From assembly GCA_019044685.2 (NCBI GenBank), contig JAGTXX020000015.1, positions 682,001-746,000 of the forward strand: 64,000 nucleotides of DNA, given 5' to 3'. Positions 1 through 11,009 of the stretch are shown one piece after another. This DNA comes from Nannochloris sp. 'desiccata'. Taxonomy: Eukaryota; Chlorophyta; Trebouxiophyceae; Chlorellales; Chlorellaceae. The notes below the pieces were generated by a model, which was not told the origin of the DNA, ran no database searches, and saw nothing but the letters and a program-made list of their open reading frames with translations. The position numbers and the translations under genes are program-made. Every line of letters starts with the position of its first letter. Within the stretch, counting starts at the first letter, position 1.

Positions 1-1478
1 TGGATTTTGACCCGGAGCTCATGCAGGGTTTAGATTGGCTAGAAAACCCGTCCCCAGGGTTGCATCACCCTGCCCACCAGCATTTCGCCGCCCATGAACA
101 CCCCACGAATCCATCACCTCATGCAACAGTAGGTGGTGGTGGTGGATTAGACCAGGCTGCGTTTATTCATAGTCATACTGGAGCTGGTGCTTCAGCAACT
201 GCGCCAATTTCATTACCACCACAAGCACTCGAGCTTGCTGGACAGGCAACACAACTCGCATCGTCGCCAGTCAGCCCAGTGGCATTAGATGCTTTAGGAC
301 ATATCCACGGCAATCTCTTTGCAGATGTCCCTGGTGGAGCACATATAATTAATCAATTAGTGCATACTGACGATCTTTCAGCTCAGAATTTAGACCATCT
401 CCGACAATTTGAACAACTGGTTGGTGGTGGTGGTGCTGCTGCTGCTGCTGGTCGGTTTCAGCGGCAGCCATCTTCTCAAGGAGGTGGTGAATCTGGTTTG
501 AGCGGTGGTGGTATGGGTGCTGGTGGTGGTGGAAAACCTCGATTACGATGGACACCAGAACTGCATCATCGTTTTGTGCTAGCAGTCAATCAACTTGGCG
601 GCCCTGAAAAAGCGACGCCCAAGGGAGTTTTGAAATTGATGAGGGTAGATGGCCTGACAATATTTCATATCAAGAGTCATTTACAAAAATATAGGCTGAA
701 TATAAAACTGCCGTTTGGACAGCAAAGTGATGGCGATGGAGAAGGAGATATATTGTTTGCACAGAATCCTCAGCAACAACGACTTCTAGATAATTCTGTT
801 GCTGGCGGTGGAGGTGGGGGAAGCGGGAGCGGAGGTGAAGATAAGTCTAGAAGAAGAAAGAGAAGAGGTCGTTCAAAGAGCTCAGCCTCTTTAGATGAAG
901 ATGCGTTAGAAGATATTGGACTGTTACCTTCTGGAGTAGTAGGAGCACCGCCTGGACCAACAGCAGGGGGACGAGATGGTAGCGCCGGTGCAGAGGGCAA
1001 TGGTGCTGAAGGAGAAGTAGTCCATCAACGCCAATTAGAACAAGCTCTATTACTTCAAATGGAGATGCAAAAGAGACTTCATGAACAATTAGAAGCTCAG
1101 CGACAGCTACAACTAAATCTAGAACAGCATGGAAGGTATATTTCTTCTTTATTAGAGAAATCGAATTTGAAAAATCAGTTGACAAGTAGCATCCTTGGCG
1201 GTGGTACTGGAATGGAAACTGGTATTGAAGCTGGTGCTGGTGGTGTGACATCTCTACAGCAACAACCTGCAGTAACATCACGGATGATAGCCATTGATAC
1301 GATACATATTCAGCAGCAGCAGCTTGTGAGCTCTGGGGCTACAGCAACACACCTTGAGGCGGCTGGGATGCCAGGTACATTGCCATCAACTTCTGTTCCT
1401 CTTCCTGTTCTTGCTCCTGCCAGGAATGTCCGCCCTGAAGACACAGAAGAAGCTTCCAAACGACAAGATGTTTATTAA
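1..1478 (+). CDS. MYB-CC (GARP) transcription factor, PHR1/PSR1-like, 5' partial
   Basis: A nuclear DNA-binding protein of the phosphate-starvation-response type. The MYB (GARP) domain lies at about residues 171-230 counted from the ATG at 21 and carries [11 protein letters not shown] and the diagnostic SHLQKYR helix. A glutamine-rich coiled coil with the MYB-CC motif LHEQLE follows at about 335-385; together these two parts define the PHR1 (land plant) / PSR1 (Chlamydomonas) family, which binds P1BS-type promoter sites. A basic RRRKRRGR stretch between them could be a nuclear signal. Long Gly, His and Gln-rich linkers are typical of algal regulators. The frame is open upstream of the ATG at 21 to the window edge, so this ATG may be internal and the 5' end is probably missing. 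Family assignment is secure; the phosphate role is inferred from the family. Confidence 0.88.
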   Translation, partial: DFDPELMQGLDWLENPSPGLHHPAHQHFAAHEHPTNPSPHATVGGGGGLDQAAFIHSHTGAGASATAPISLPPQALELAGQATQLASSPVSPVALDALGHIHGNLFADVPGGAHIINQLVHTDDLSAQNLDHLRQFEQLVGGGGAAAAAGRFQRQPSSQGGGESGLSGGGMGAGGGGKPRLRWTPELHHRFVLAVNQLGGPEKATPKGVLKLMRVDGLTIFHIKSHLQKYRLNIKLPFGQQSDGDGEGDILFAQNPQQQRLLDNSVAGGGGGGSGSGGEDKSRRRKRRGRSKSSASLDEDALEDIGLLPSGVVGAPPGPTAGGRDGSAGAEGNGAEGEVVHQRQLEQALLLQMEMQKRLHEQLEAQRQLQLNLEQHGRYISSLLEKSNLKNQLTSSILGGGTGMETGIEAGAGGVTSLQQQPAVTSRMIAIDTIHIQQQQLVSSGATATHLEAAGMPGTLPSTSVPLPVLAPARNVRPEDTEEASKRQDVY

Positions 1479-2124
1479 CCAATAAGCAAGCAATTATATA
1501 AACTTAAATGCGGGAATATATATATGTACACGAGGCATAGGTTTTTCTGCTTGCTTTCCTCCCCAACTCCCACCTTTTCTTAACAGAGTTTCATACTTCT
1601 TTTCTTTTTCTACGCCCCCCTTTATTAATAATTAGAGGAAAAATAACGACACTAAACCTGTACTCCAGTTCCTCAATTGCTTTTCTTTGATAGCACGGAA
1701 AGTTGTGTCCTTTGCCTCTTCCTCCTTTTTTGTACGCACTTGTCTTTTCCACCTGGCCACTCAAGCTTGTTCTTTTTCGTATTGCTCAAATATTTCTATT
1801 TCCTTTTTATTACTTTCACGGGCTATTCTCCTTTTCAATCCTCTGTAATGAATGCCATCATGCCAATCACACTTCACTGACAGGCTCAAAGCAGGCTGCT
1901 TCGGCGTACCTCAAATTAGAGAGACTTGTTTGGAACTATTAATGATGGATCTGATTCTCGCGCTTGATAATTTTCTAGTTATTCCCAATCTATATAACAT
2001 AGATACTTAGCAGCGTTTTCAAGGTCTCAATTGGAGCAAAGATAAACTCAAAGTTTTGTGAAAGTGATCGCATAATTTAAGAATAAAACAAATTATTTGA
2101 TGATCTGGCCTTAAAACTGGTGTA
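1479..2124. other. intergenic, between MYB-CC and phosphate acetyltransferase genes
   Basis: This stretch is AT- and pyrimidine-rich and probably holds the 3' UTR of the MYB-CC gene and the promoter of the next gene. No convincing coding exon, RNA gene or repeat was seen. Confidence 0.5.
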
Positions 2125-4674
2125 ATGCTTCGTAGACACGTAATCAATGCTGTTCAGCTTGGGTTGAGGTAAGAAGCCTTGTCACTATTTCTCGTCATGA
2201 TGGTTAGCAATATCACTCATTGCTTAACATTTTCTATTATTTACCTTGTGCAACCTCTTTCGGTTCTTAGATGCAGACCCGCTGGACATGAACTTCCCAT
2301 TTCAAATGCGGGATTAGATTTACGACCGTTCTGGCTCCCTTCGCGTGTCTTTGCTCTTCGTTCGATCGCTTCCGCTGCCACAAGCGGAGGTGCTGGCGCC
2401 GGTTCCCAATCAGACTCTGTTTTCATCACCAATGTCTCTGGTTTGAAAGGCAATTCCCCTATTTTAATAGGTCTAATGGATTATTTCCAACGCCACATCC
2501 CTTCTGTTGGCTTTTTCATGCCTGTTGGGTCAGATCCATTACCGCACTCTACCTTTGACGCTCAACAAGACTTTGGTGTCCCCAAGCACGTTGCCTTATT
2601 AAAGAAACATTTCAATCTTTCTGACGACCCGCGATCAATGTATGGTGTCCCTCAAGAAGAAGCGCAAGCTCTCCTTGCAGCTGGAAGAACTGAAGAATTG
2701 ATGGACAGGACCTGGTCGGCATTTAGTCAATACAAGAAAGGCAAAGAGCTGGTTATAATAGAAGGAGCTACATTAGAAGGTGTTGCAAATCAATTAGAAC
2801 TGAATGGTAGATTTGCTGCTGAAATGAATTCTCCAGTGCTGATGGTATTAGATTTCCATAGAGACGAGCACACCACAGCAGCTGATGTCTTTAATAGAGC
2901 ATTGATAGCTCGTGGAGATTTACTCGCTGAACATGCTGATGTCCTTGGTGTCGTACTCAACAAGGTTCCTGCAGCGACGCATGCTTTGATCACTTCACAG
3001 CTAGGTAGAAAGTTGGCTGCCGCTGAGCTGCCTTTTGCTGGCGGTATTCCGGGTGACCCCATTATAGGCACAGCACGATTAAATGAGATCGCAGCAGGCA
3101 TTGGTGTACGTTTGTTGTATGGAGATCCTGATGATTTAGATGTAGATGTCTCTGAAGTGATGATTTGTTCTCAAGATGTATCGAGATTTTTAGAAAAAAT
3201 GGAATTTTTAGATAGAAAGAAACGCCATTTAGGTCAGGGACACGTCCGACCACTTGTTTTGACCACAAAAGACCGCGCAGATATGTTATTATCACTAGCT
3301 GCGGCTCATCAATGTGGAACTGGCCATAATATTGCTGGCTTAATGCTCTGTGATGCCCACTTGACGGAGATGGGTTCACAAACTGATCGAATCTTAAGAT
3401 CATTTTCAGATCACTTATTTCCAGTAATGGAGGTAGATATGGGTTTATACGAAACTGCACGACAGGTAGCAACCATTAATCCAGGGATATTACCAGACTC
3501 TGCTTCTAAAATAAAACATGCCGGTGATTTGTTTACTCGGTATATAGACGCTAATGTCATTGCCTCTCAATTGGCTCTACCAAAGCAAGCGAAACTTACA
3601 CCCAAGAACTTTATTCACCGTATGCATGAGATATGCAAAGCAGATAAACAGCATATTGTCCTTCCTGAAGCTACAGATCGGCGGGTGCTTGCAGCTGCGT
3701 GTGAAGCTAGTTCCAGGGGTATAGCTCGTATAACGCTGTTAGGATCTCCTGATGAAGTGACTGCTGCTGCACGGAAATTCAACGTCGACGTCTCAAAGTG
3801 CAATATTTTAGACTATATGAACTGTCCACAAAGAGAGCATTACGCCATCACGTTGGCCGCCGCTCGGGCGAGTAAAGGAGTCACCCATGACCACGCTTTA
3901 GATTTCCTTACAGACATGAATATGTTTGGAACAATGATGGTTCGTGAAGGTGATGCTGATGGAATGGTCTCTGGAGCCATGTGTACTACTGCAGCTACCA
4001 TTCGTCCGGCTCTACAAGTATTGAAAACACCTCAAAAGACACTCGTCTCTTCGATTTTCTTCATGTGTTTGCCTGATAGAGTGCTTGTGTATGGTGACTG
4101 TGCTGTCAATGTGGAGCCATCAGCTCCCGAGCTCGCCGAAATTGCTATTGTTTCTGCAGACACCGCCGCTGCATTTGGTATTCAACCCCGTGTTGCTATG
4201 CTATCGTATTCAACGCTAGGCTCAGGCAGTGGTCCTCAAGTCGATAAAGTGATAGAAGCTACTAAATTAGCAAAAGAACGACGCCCAGATTTAATGATTG
4301 AAGGCCCCATTCAATACGATGCTGCTGTAGACCCAGCTATTGCCGCTCAGAAAATTAAAGGAGAAAATCCAGTGGCTGGCCACGCTACCGTCTGCATTTT
4401 CCCTGATTTGAACACTGGTAATAATACATATAAAGCTGTGCAGCAGAGTACGGGGGCCGTGGCTGTGGGACCATTGATGCAAGGATTAGCGAAACCTGTG
4501 AATGATTTAAGTAGAGGGTGTACTGTGGTTGACATTGTGAATACGATTGCCTGCACTGCAGTCCAAGCGATAGGCGCTAAAAGGAAAGAAACTGCCTCTC
4601 GTGGTGGTAGCGATAGTACTTCAAGTACAGGGGTAGTGAATAATGGCGAAGAAAGAGTGGCAAGGACAGCTTGA
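2125..4674 (+). CDS. pta: phosphate acetyltransferase, probably mitochondrial
   Basis: Converts acetyl-CoA and phosphate to acetyl phosphate and CoA, the first step of the Pta-Ack acetate pathway. The model joins 2125-2168 and 2271-4674 (GT-AG intron) and gives 815 residues. The catalytic PTA_PTB domain fills the C-terminal third (about residues 460-785), with LPEATDRRVL, LSYSTLGSGSG, EGPIQYDAA and the ending KPVNDLSRGCTVVDIVNTIA. In front of it lie a DRTGG-like middle region and an N-terminal P-loop-NTPase-like domain, as in long bacterial Pta; its P-loop appears degenerate (NVSGLKGNSP). The spliced N-terminus, MLRRHVINAVQLGLR, is an arginine-rich amphipathic presequence, which suggests import into mitochondria (or plastid). 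No acetate kinase gene is adjacent. Chlamydomonas has two such enzymes, one per organelle; which one this matches cannot be said. Confidence 0.93.
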
Positions 4675-5039
4675 AGTTGTATATTTCTATTTGATAAACG
4701 AATACATTTTGTTCTTTGCTTTTTGTGTCAATAAAGCTAGCCTTGGTCAGCAAAGTCAGCAGAGTTGGCGTGATTCAGTGCGTACTTGAAAGAATCAACG
4801 AACCACGCTTTGAGGTGTGAAGAGGGTTTATTAGGCCTCAAAATTATGATGTGGTGCAAAATTTTTACATATTAGGAAGGGTTCTAATTCTATCTATATA
4901 GGCTATTTTCAATAGCTCGTTGCTGCAACGGAGGCGATCGTATAAAGAAAATTGCTGATTTCCATTGCAGCAACACAGCAGGGCAGGCAGGCATTATAAA
5001 AATTTGTAAAATATTTATCGTAGTTTCTAATATAAATGT
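4675..5039. other. convergent 3' ends of pta and plastid bS20
   Basis: Tail-to-tail intergenic region. An AATAAA element lies about 55 bp after the pta stop codon and may be its polyadenylation signal. Nothing else recognised. Confidence 0.5.
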
Positions 5040-5669
5040 TTACTGAGGGGTGTAGAGACCAGCTGAGATCAAAACATTTCTGCGGGCTTTAGCGAGACGA
5101 GCTTTACGTCTAGCAGCAGTGTTGCGGTGGAGAATCCCCTTTACAACAGCTTTATCAAGCACCTGGTAGGCCTCAGAGATCATTGAAGAAACAGGGGCGA
5201 GGTCGGCCTCGGTTGCGGGAGGGGTACCCTTGTATGCATCCAAAGCAGTGAGTACCTTCTTCATGCGGGTAGCAATCTCGCTCTTGCGGGATTTGTTGTA
5301 TACACGGTTCCTCTCGGCGGTGCGCTCTCTCTTTAAAGAGTTTTGCTTTGCCTCGACGGTGAAGACAGCTGCGGTAACTACGCTAGTGCGTGCTGGGGCA
5401 GCTGTACATATCGAAATGAAGTAATGTTATAGTTAGTACAAAGTATGGAAATTTAAATCAAGGTTTAGATGGGGCAATGAGCGGGGAATTGGAGGACCTT
5501 GCCGCAAGCCATCCCGAGAATTATCGACTAATGAAGAGCGTAAAATTAATTGAGCGGCTAACTTACCAACAATTTGCTGTCCGCCTACAGATGCCTTGAA
5601 GCTTAATGCGGGCTGAGGCCTAGCGGATATCCGCATGCTGCTGAGAGAAGAAACCAAGGATGCCTGCAT
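5040..5669 (-). CDS. rps20: plastid 30S ribosomal protein bS20
   Basis: Small-subunit ribosomal protein of the plastid ribosome, binding 16S rRNA. Two exons, 5669-5567 and 5401-5040, are joined by a GT-AG intron and give 154 residues. The N-terminus (MQASLVSSLSSMRISARPQ) is a Ser/Arg-rich transit peptide spanning roughly the first 50 residues; the mature part begins near AKQNSLKRERTAERNR and continues with the bS20 signature IATRMKKVLTAL and KGILHRNTAARRKARLA. Length without the transit peptide (about 100 residues) fits bS20. Bacterial-type sequence plus transit peptide and intron shows a nuclear gene of endosymbiotic origin. It is convergent with pta. Confidence 0.93.
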
Positions 5670-5722
5670 GTTTGCGTGTATTCTCTATCAAATTCCTTTA
5701 ATCTCCAAGTTCTAGGTTCAAG

Positions 5723-5730
5723 TATATATA
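5723..5730 (-). promoter_or_regulatory. candidate TATA box for bS20
   Basis: TATATATA lies about 54 bp upstream of the bS20 start codon. It is the only good TATA-like match in this promoter; a 5' UTR of about 25 nt would be implied. Simple AT-rich matches also arise by chance. Confidence 0.3.
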
Positions 5731-5878
5731 CTAGTGCAATCTAATTTGATTTATCTTTAAATGCTCCATGGTAGATACAGGGATGGTAAAAAATTGGAGG
5801 CAAACATTGAGAGCTCGCCAGGATCAAGTAATTTCACTCCACTCTTGAATTGCTGTTCGCCTGGCAGTGAGAATATAA

Positions 5879-5930
5879 TCACGATCCCTTAAGTCACCCC
5901 CTTGGGGTTCTTTTATTTTATTTTATTTTA
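5879..5930 (-). repeat. dispersed repeat, copy 1
   Basis: On the minus strand this reads as an (AAAAT)n-like run, then GAACCCCA, a variable few bases, and ACTTAAGGGATCGTGA. A second copy is on the plus strand at 25200-25250, about 90% identical with one single-base gap. Read in the other direction it ends in a (TTTTA)n tail, as some short retroelements do; the boundaries of the full element are not visible. Confidence 0.6.
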
Positions 5931-7363
5931 GTTTGAAACAAAAGCAGCATATAGAAACTCAGTCATGTGAAACCCAAGGGAGACCATGCATACCCTAGAT
6001 GAGATAATAGAATATGCTGAATCAAGTTGTCTAAGCAATTTTTATCTTATACACCAGCCGGCCGGCGGGTCTGGGCGGCAGCTCATATATTGAGTTAAAG
6101 TTCCTTATTCAGCTTTTAATAGCATCAGGTCTTACCAAATATTCCGTCTACCGATGCATTGCATCATTTAAATGGTATACGCAGTCTAGAAGAGAATAGC
6201 TTAAAACTTACAGACCCGCAAAAGTAGCCGCCCACTGCTTCTGGCGCCCCCTGAGAAATAGCTCTTATCAGTTCACACCCTGCGCCTCTGCCAATGCATA
6301 TACCTGAACTGCACGCATATATAGTATTGCTTTTTTACTAAACTATGTAGGGAAGAACGCGTGAATTCTTACGAGCAAAGGTCAACCCGAAATCGAAAAA
6401 AAAAACTGGAGGCAAGCTGTTACTAGCAAAAACCTGAAGCTGAGCTTTGCTTTTACAATTACAGCGACTCCGCCTATTTACTCTACACGCAAGCATGCCC
6501 TTAACACGTACATTTCGCCCTACCAAAATATTCTGAACACTCACTCTTCCCTTTCTTTTTTACAAGCCGACCACATCAACCAGGTGTATTCAAACTGTTC
6601 TCTTTTGCTCTTCACAGATACCTCTAACCTTTTACTGAATAAAATAGACAAAAACAGTTGTCTAGACCTAAAATAAGGGCCGAATGCCGCCTTTTTGGCT
6701 AATAAATGAATATGTTTTCGAATAAATCAAATGGCTTTTGTGGGAAGTTGGGTTCAAGCCGCTGCCGCCGCCGCCACTTGAATACTGTGTTTTCTGAAAT
6801 CAATGAAATAACATATATTCAGACACCATGACCACCATGTTAAGATTTAAAAAATATAATGTACATAACCAACTAGTGCGTTTTATCTAATATGCGGTAG
6901 GGTAAAGAAGGTTTTTAGTCAGGAGGCTGAACACCTGCAACACCCGTGCCGCCATTAGTACTGGGTCATAGTTGCAGGAAATTAGTTAAATTGAAAATCT
7001 GGGCATCTCAATGTACTGATATAACTGCAAGCCATCGTATTTCCTCAGCATTCACGGAATAAAATGGTTTTGAAAATTGCAGTGAGATGGCTAGACACAG
7101 GCGTCGCTGCTCTCACCTAAAAGAGCTGTATAAAGCCTCCAAATTCCGCACATTGCCCTCAATTTAAATTCTTTGCTATCATTGGATAAAGACAGATATT
7201 GTAAGACCACGCACGCAGTGTCGCATTACCTTTTCAACATAAATTATCTTAATATTATCATTTTAGTGTTGTTGTAGTTCTTCCAATTTATACAAAAGAA
7301 CTGCCATTTCAGCACATATAGCCTATTTAGTATACTCTCATACACAGAAATTGCAAGATTAAG

Positions 7364-8216
7364 ATGGCAATGCTCTTAAATCAGGGCTTAAAATCAGCTA
7401 ACGTTGGCATGGTGGGAGGAACACCATGCAGGGGTTCTCGCGGCAGGAAGGCATTCAAAGTTCAGGCTACCAGCTGGGTAAGCACCTTTCTTTTGCGTCT
7501 CCTAGAAGACCTTGGCGGCAATGCGCATCTCTTGCTCTCTTAATTTTAGCACACCATGTTTACTCGCCCGCCGCTCAATCCTTTCTTTTTAACCTCTGCA
7601 GGACCCTGAAGGCATGTTCAAAACCCCTCCTCAGTCAGGTCTCATCGACCGCAAACTCATGGGTGACCGTGTTGCCAGCGACCAAGAATATAAAACTCAG
7701 GTAGCTACTTTTATCCAACAACAGAAAGATGATCGCCAACAACGCAGAGATGACCGCACCCCTCCCACAGACCCTCACGATCTCGTTGAATATTTCTTGT
7801 CTATGGAGACTGAAGATATGGAATATGAGTGTGCTCGATGCAGACCCTTAATGAGTAAGGAATTCTTCGCTGTTATTGATAAACTGGCTGGTGTCGAGCG
7901 ATTGTCAACAGCGCCAGATGAAGACCGTTTGGCTGAACTTGATGCTCTTCGCGAGTATTTAACCTCTGTTGTTGAGGCTGTGGATAACGCTACTAAAGCT
8001 GTTGCTGCTGCACCTGCGAGATTTAAAAAATTAATGATGTCTACAGATAAAAAAGCTACTTTATTAGAGATGGCCGGTGCCGGTGAAATTGATCAGCCAT
8101 TGATGGACTTGATGGATCAGAATATTGAGGGAGCAAAAGCAGCTGGACAGGAAGAGGCAGCTGAGTTTATGACAAAGGTGCAGGCAGCTGCACGCAGGTT
8201 CTTAGTGGTTGTTTAA
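7364..8216 (+). CDS. conserved plastid-directed protein of unknown function
   Basis: Two exons, 7364-7477 and 7602-8216, joined in phase 0 by a GT-AG intron, give 242 residues. The N-terminus (MAMLLNQGLKSANVGMVGG followed by an Arg/Lys-rich stretch ending KAFKVQATS) looks like a plastid transit peptide. The rest is soluble, acidic and helical, with a segment DLVEYFLSMETEDMEYECARCRP and a helical C-terminal half. No catalytic motif is visible and I do not recognise the family with certainty; it may belong to an uncharacterised group of plant plastid proteins. The start at 7364 is chosen because it is the first ATG and produces the transit peptide. Downstream it is convergent with the zinc-knuckle gene. 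Confidence 0.75.
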
Positions 8217-8445
8217 ATAAATAAACTAGATGTTTGCTTTCTCGTTGTTTTTCTTTTGGCCAGTTCGACACCAGTCGGTTAGTGGGTTATGTTTTCAGTT
8301 AGATACTTGTAGATATTTAGAAGGTTGATTTTGATTGAAAGGTAGTGTACTGAAATAGTATCATCGAAATAAAGTAATAACTGTATACAGGCAATTAGTT
8401 ATGATAGTTACAAGCGAGTCCATTGATAGAAATCACGCAGAGTGA

Positions 8446-9450
8446 TCACTTGCCCCTGCTATCCCCACTACTACTGCTATGTCCTTTCGATCTCTCTCTA
8501 TATTCTTTTCCAGTTGCTTTACCACTCGCATAATACTTCTCAGCCTCTGGATCCTTCACTTCAGCACCATCACCGCCACCACCGCCACCGCTGTGGTTCC
8601 TACAGTCATCTTTTCCACTAGCCCGACCTTTTACCTTACGTCGCTGGCGTTCACCTTCACTTTCACTGCTAGATGATCCGGAACTAGATCCTGGATCACT
8701 GCTACCGCTAGAAGAGCTCGGAGTCCCACTGCTGGAAGAATCAGAGCCAGATGAAGAAGATGAAGAAGAAGAAGAGTCTGAAGAGGAGGATATGCCACTG
8801 GTACTAGTTGTACTGGTATTACTGGTATCACTATCACTCCCGCTAGATGATGAAGAGGAGGAACTTGAAGAAGAACTAGAGGAGCGCCGGCGTTTTCTTT
8901 TGCCCTTCTTTTCAGGCACTGTCAATGCTAAAGCTGCTTGTGCTGCTGTTCCGGATTTCTTCAACTCGGATTTGCTACGGAGGTCTGCAGGAATTTCTGA
9001 GGGATCTAAAAACCTGTTCTTCGCCTGCAAGAAGAAATCAGATTACTCAGAATGGCAATAAAATATGGTCAGAAATATGGGGCATGGTGAATTTTTAAAT
9101 TTAGACCAGCTTTGAACAGAATTTCGACGCTCAATATACCTTTGGATCCTTCATTTGTTGTGTGCGAGTTGGTCTAGACACATATACCTTCTTATTCTTA
9201 CATTCATGTGTCCAGTGACCCTGTTGAAGGCAGTTCTGACAAAAGGCGGAGCCCCCGCCCTGATTTCCACCGCCCCCTGCGCCACGCTGAACATTGAAAA
9301 GGAAATTTTATAGGCAAATTGTTCATGTCAATAGGCTGTTACAACACGAAAATAAATTCATGTCTAAAGCTTTGATTGTTGAGCTTCTTTACTTACATGT
9401 AAACCATGCCTTCCTGCAAATTGGGATGCTCCAGTTCCTAAGATACCCAT
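8446..9450 (-). CDS. ZCCHC10-like zinc-knuckle, Ser-rich protein
   Basis: Three exons, 9450-9397, 9286-9140 and 9024-8446, both introns GT-AG and in phase 0, give 259 residues. Exon 2 encodes a CCHC zinc knuckle, CQNCLQQGHWTHEC, directly followed by KNKKVYVSRPTRTQQMKDP; this combination is the signature of the ZCCHC10 family, nuclear proteins of poorly known function linked to RNA and chromatin. The C-terminal two-thirds is a basic KKGKRKRRR patch followed by long Ser, Ser-Asp and Glu-Ser tracts and a final basic Ser-rich tail, as in other family members and in splicing-associated proteins. Zinc and RNA binding are inferred. The start codon lies 223 bp from that of the divergent ispD gene. 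Confidence 0.85.
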
Positions 9451-9673
9451 CGGAGCGTTCTAATGCTAGCTGTGTAAATTTGGAAATATCTCTATAACTT
9501 TTAAATGTCTTCTCTTTGACAAAAAGCAAAAATTTAGCTTCGGCCAAAAATTCGAGTGCAAGAAAGCGATCTTAGATTTCGGCTTTTTTTCACGCTCAAT
9601 CGCTGTGATGCAGTGAAATATATTAAATCTACACTATTATCAAGTATCGCAGGATAGCACATTGTCCGTAATC

Positions 9674-10672
9674 ATGGTTACATGCGTCAGAAATCACATT
9701 GCTCAACCAGTAGTTCGAGCTAGCTGCACTAATTCTCGCCCAAATAGAATCGCTCTTCGGCTATTTGTAGCATATAGCAAAGATTTCCGCCCAAGTGCCC
9801 CACCAATTGCATGCCAGTCTGTTCAGCGTGCCGCTGCGATCACTTGCGCTGCCGCTCAGGTATGCCCATTGACTTCATAGTTTCTTATATAGAAGCTTCC
9901 TAAAATTACATTTACTCCAACACTATAATCCCATACTAACTCTGCTCTGCAGGCTTCTGATGCCACAAGTATACCTGAAAACAGTGTGAGCTTGGTCTTG
10001 TTGGCAGGCGGTGTTGGCAAGCGGATGGGTGCTGCCATCCCAAAACAGTATTTGGAGCTGCGGGGCAAACCTATTGCTACCTATAGTATGGCCATGTTTG
10101 CAGGAATGCCTACTGTAGGTGAAATTGTGGTTGTTTGTGAACCTGAGTGGAGAGAAGTTTTCGAAAAATGTTACGCAGGACTAACACGCAAGCCTCCGTT
10201 AAAATTCGCTCGTCCTGGTGCGGAGAGGCAAGATAGTGTATTCAATGGGTTGCAGGAAATTAGCCAAAGCGCAGCATTAGTCGCTGTGCACGATTCTGCT
10301 CGCCCACTAATTACCGCTAAAGACGCCACTGCCTGCTTTGTTGATGCGATGCGAGTAGGAGCTGCTGTACTTGGAGTCCCGGTAAAGCCTACAATCAAGG
10401 AAGTAGATGCCGAAAAGAAGGTTGTCAAAACTTTAAAAAGAGCACTGCTGTGGGAAGTTCAAACGCCGCAGGTCATCCGACCAGAGCTTCTCCAGGCTGG
10501 TTTTGAGCTAGTAGCAAAGGAAAATTTGGAAGTAACTGATGATGTATCTATTGTAGAGGCATTGGGAGAGCCTGTGCTGATTACATCAGGAGCGTACACA
10601 AACATCAAAGTGACTACTCCAGACGACATGTCGATCGCTGAGAGATTTTTAGATGAGGCTCAAATTGCTTGA
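9674..10672 (+). CDS. ispD: 2-C-methyl-D-erythritol 4-phosphate cytidylyltransferase, plastid
   Basis: Third enzyme of the plastid MEP pathway: transfers CMP from CTP to MEP, on the way to IPP and DMAPP for carotenoids, phytol and plastoquinone. Exons 9674-9859 and 9953-10672, joined in phase 0, give 301 residues. The first 65-70 residues, rich in Arg, Ser and Ala, are a plastid transit peptide. The catalytic domain starts at SLVLLAGGVGKRMG (nucleotide-binding loop) and PKQYLEL, with AVHDSARPL, VPVKPTIKEVD, WEVQTPQVIRPELL and TDDVSIVEALG all in place. The mature length of about 230 residues matches the bacterial enzyme. No key residue appears missing. Confidence 0.96.
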
Positions 10673-11009
10673 TTTTTTATATTTATGTTGTAACTTGCAG
10701 CTATTTATATTATAATGTAACATCATTTGAAGTTCGGGGGAGCAATGAATTAATAGCGCTAGGTTTCCAATAGTATACATTATACAGTTCGGAGCTCCTC
10801 GAAAAGTTGAAGCTGCGCAAGTCCAAGTTGGCGGTAAACGCGTAAAAGCCGCGTGTAGCTAATATAGCTGCATATTATAGTTAGATTTTAGGAATACTCA
10901 CTATAGAGTAACCTGCTCCCACTGGAAAAGTGGCGTTGATACTTAATTTTTGCAATTTTTGGGGGGCAGTTAAATATCTCAACATGAAGTTTACGCTCTG
11001 CTAACCTTT
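10673..11009. other. intergenic, ispD to GT61 gene
   Basis: Holds the ispD 3' UTR, with TGTAAC at two places in the first 50 bp (TGTAA is a green-algal type polyadenylation signal), and the promoter of the next gene. No other feature recognised. Confidence 0.45.

Larger units (their letters stand above)
5670..7363. other. 1.7 kb gene-poor region with a dispersed repeat copy and weak exon candidates
   Basis: No complete gene could be built here. It holds one copy of a dispersed repeat (5879-5930, listed separately) and on the minus strand a transit-peptide-like stretch starting with ATG at 6496 (MLACRVNRRSRCNCK) plus a small piece around 6215-6255 bounded by AG and GTAAGT splice-like signals. 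These could be exons of a short organelle-directed protein, but no family was recognised and no full reading frame could be joined. Confidence 0.4.

Noticed and set aside
1677..1942. Two overlapping plus-strand open frames after the MYB-CC gene
   Set aside because: Phe/Leu-rich readings of a pyrimidine-rich UTR or spacer with no domain and no good start.
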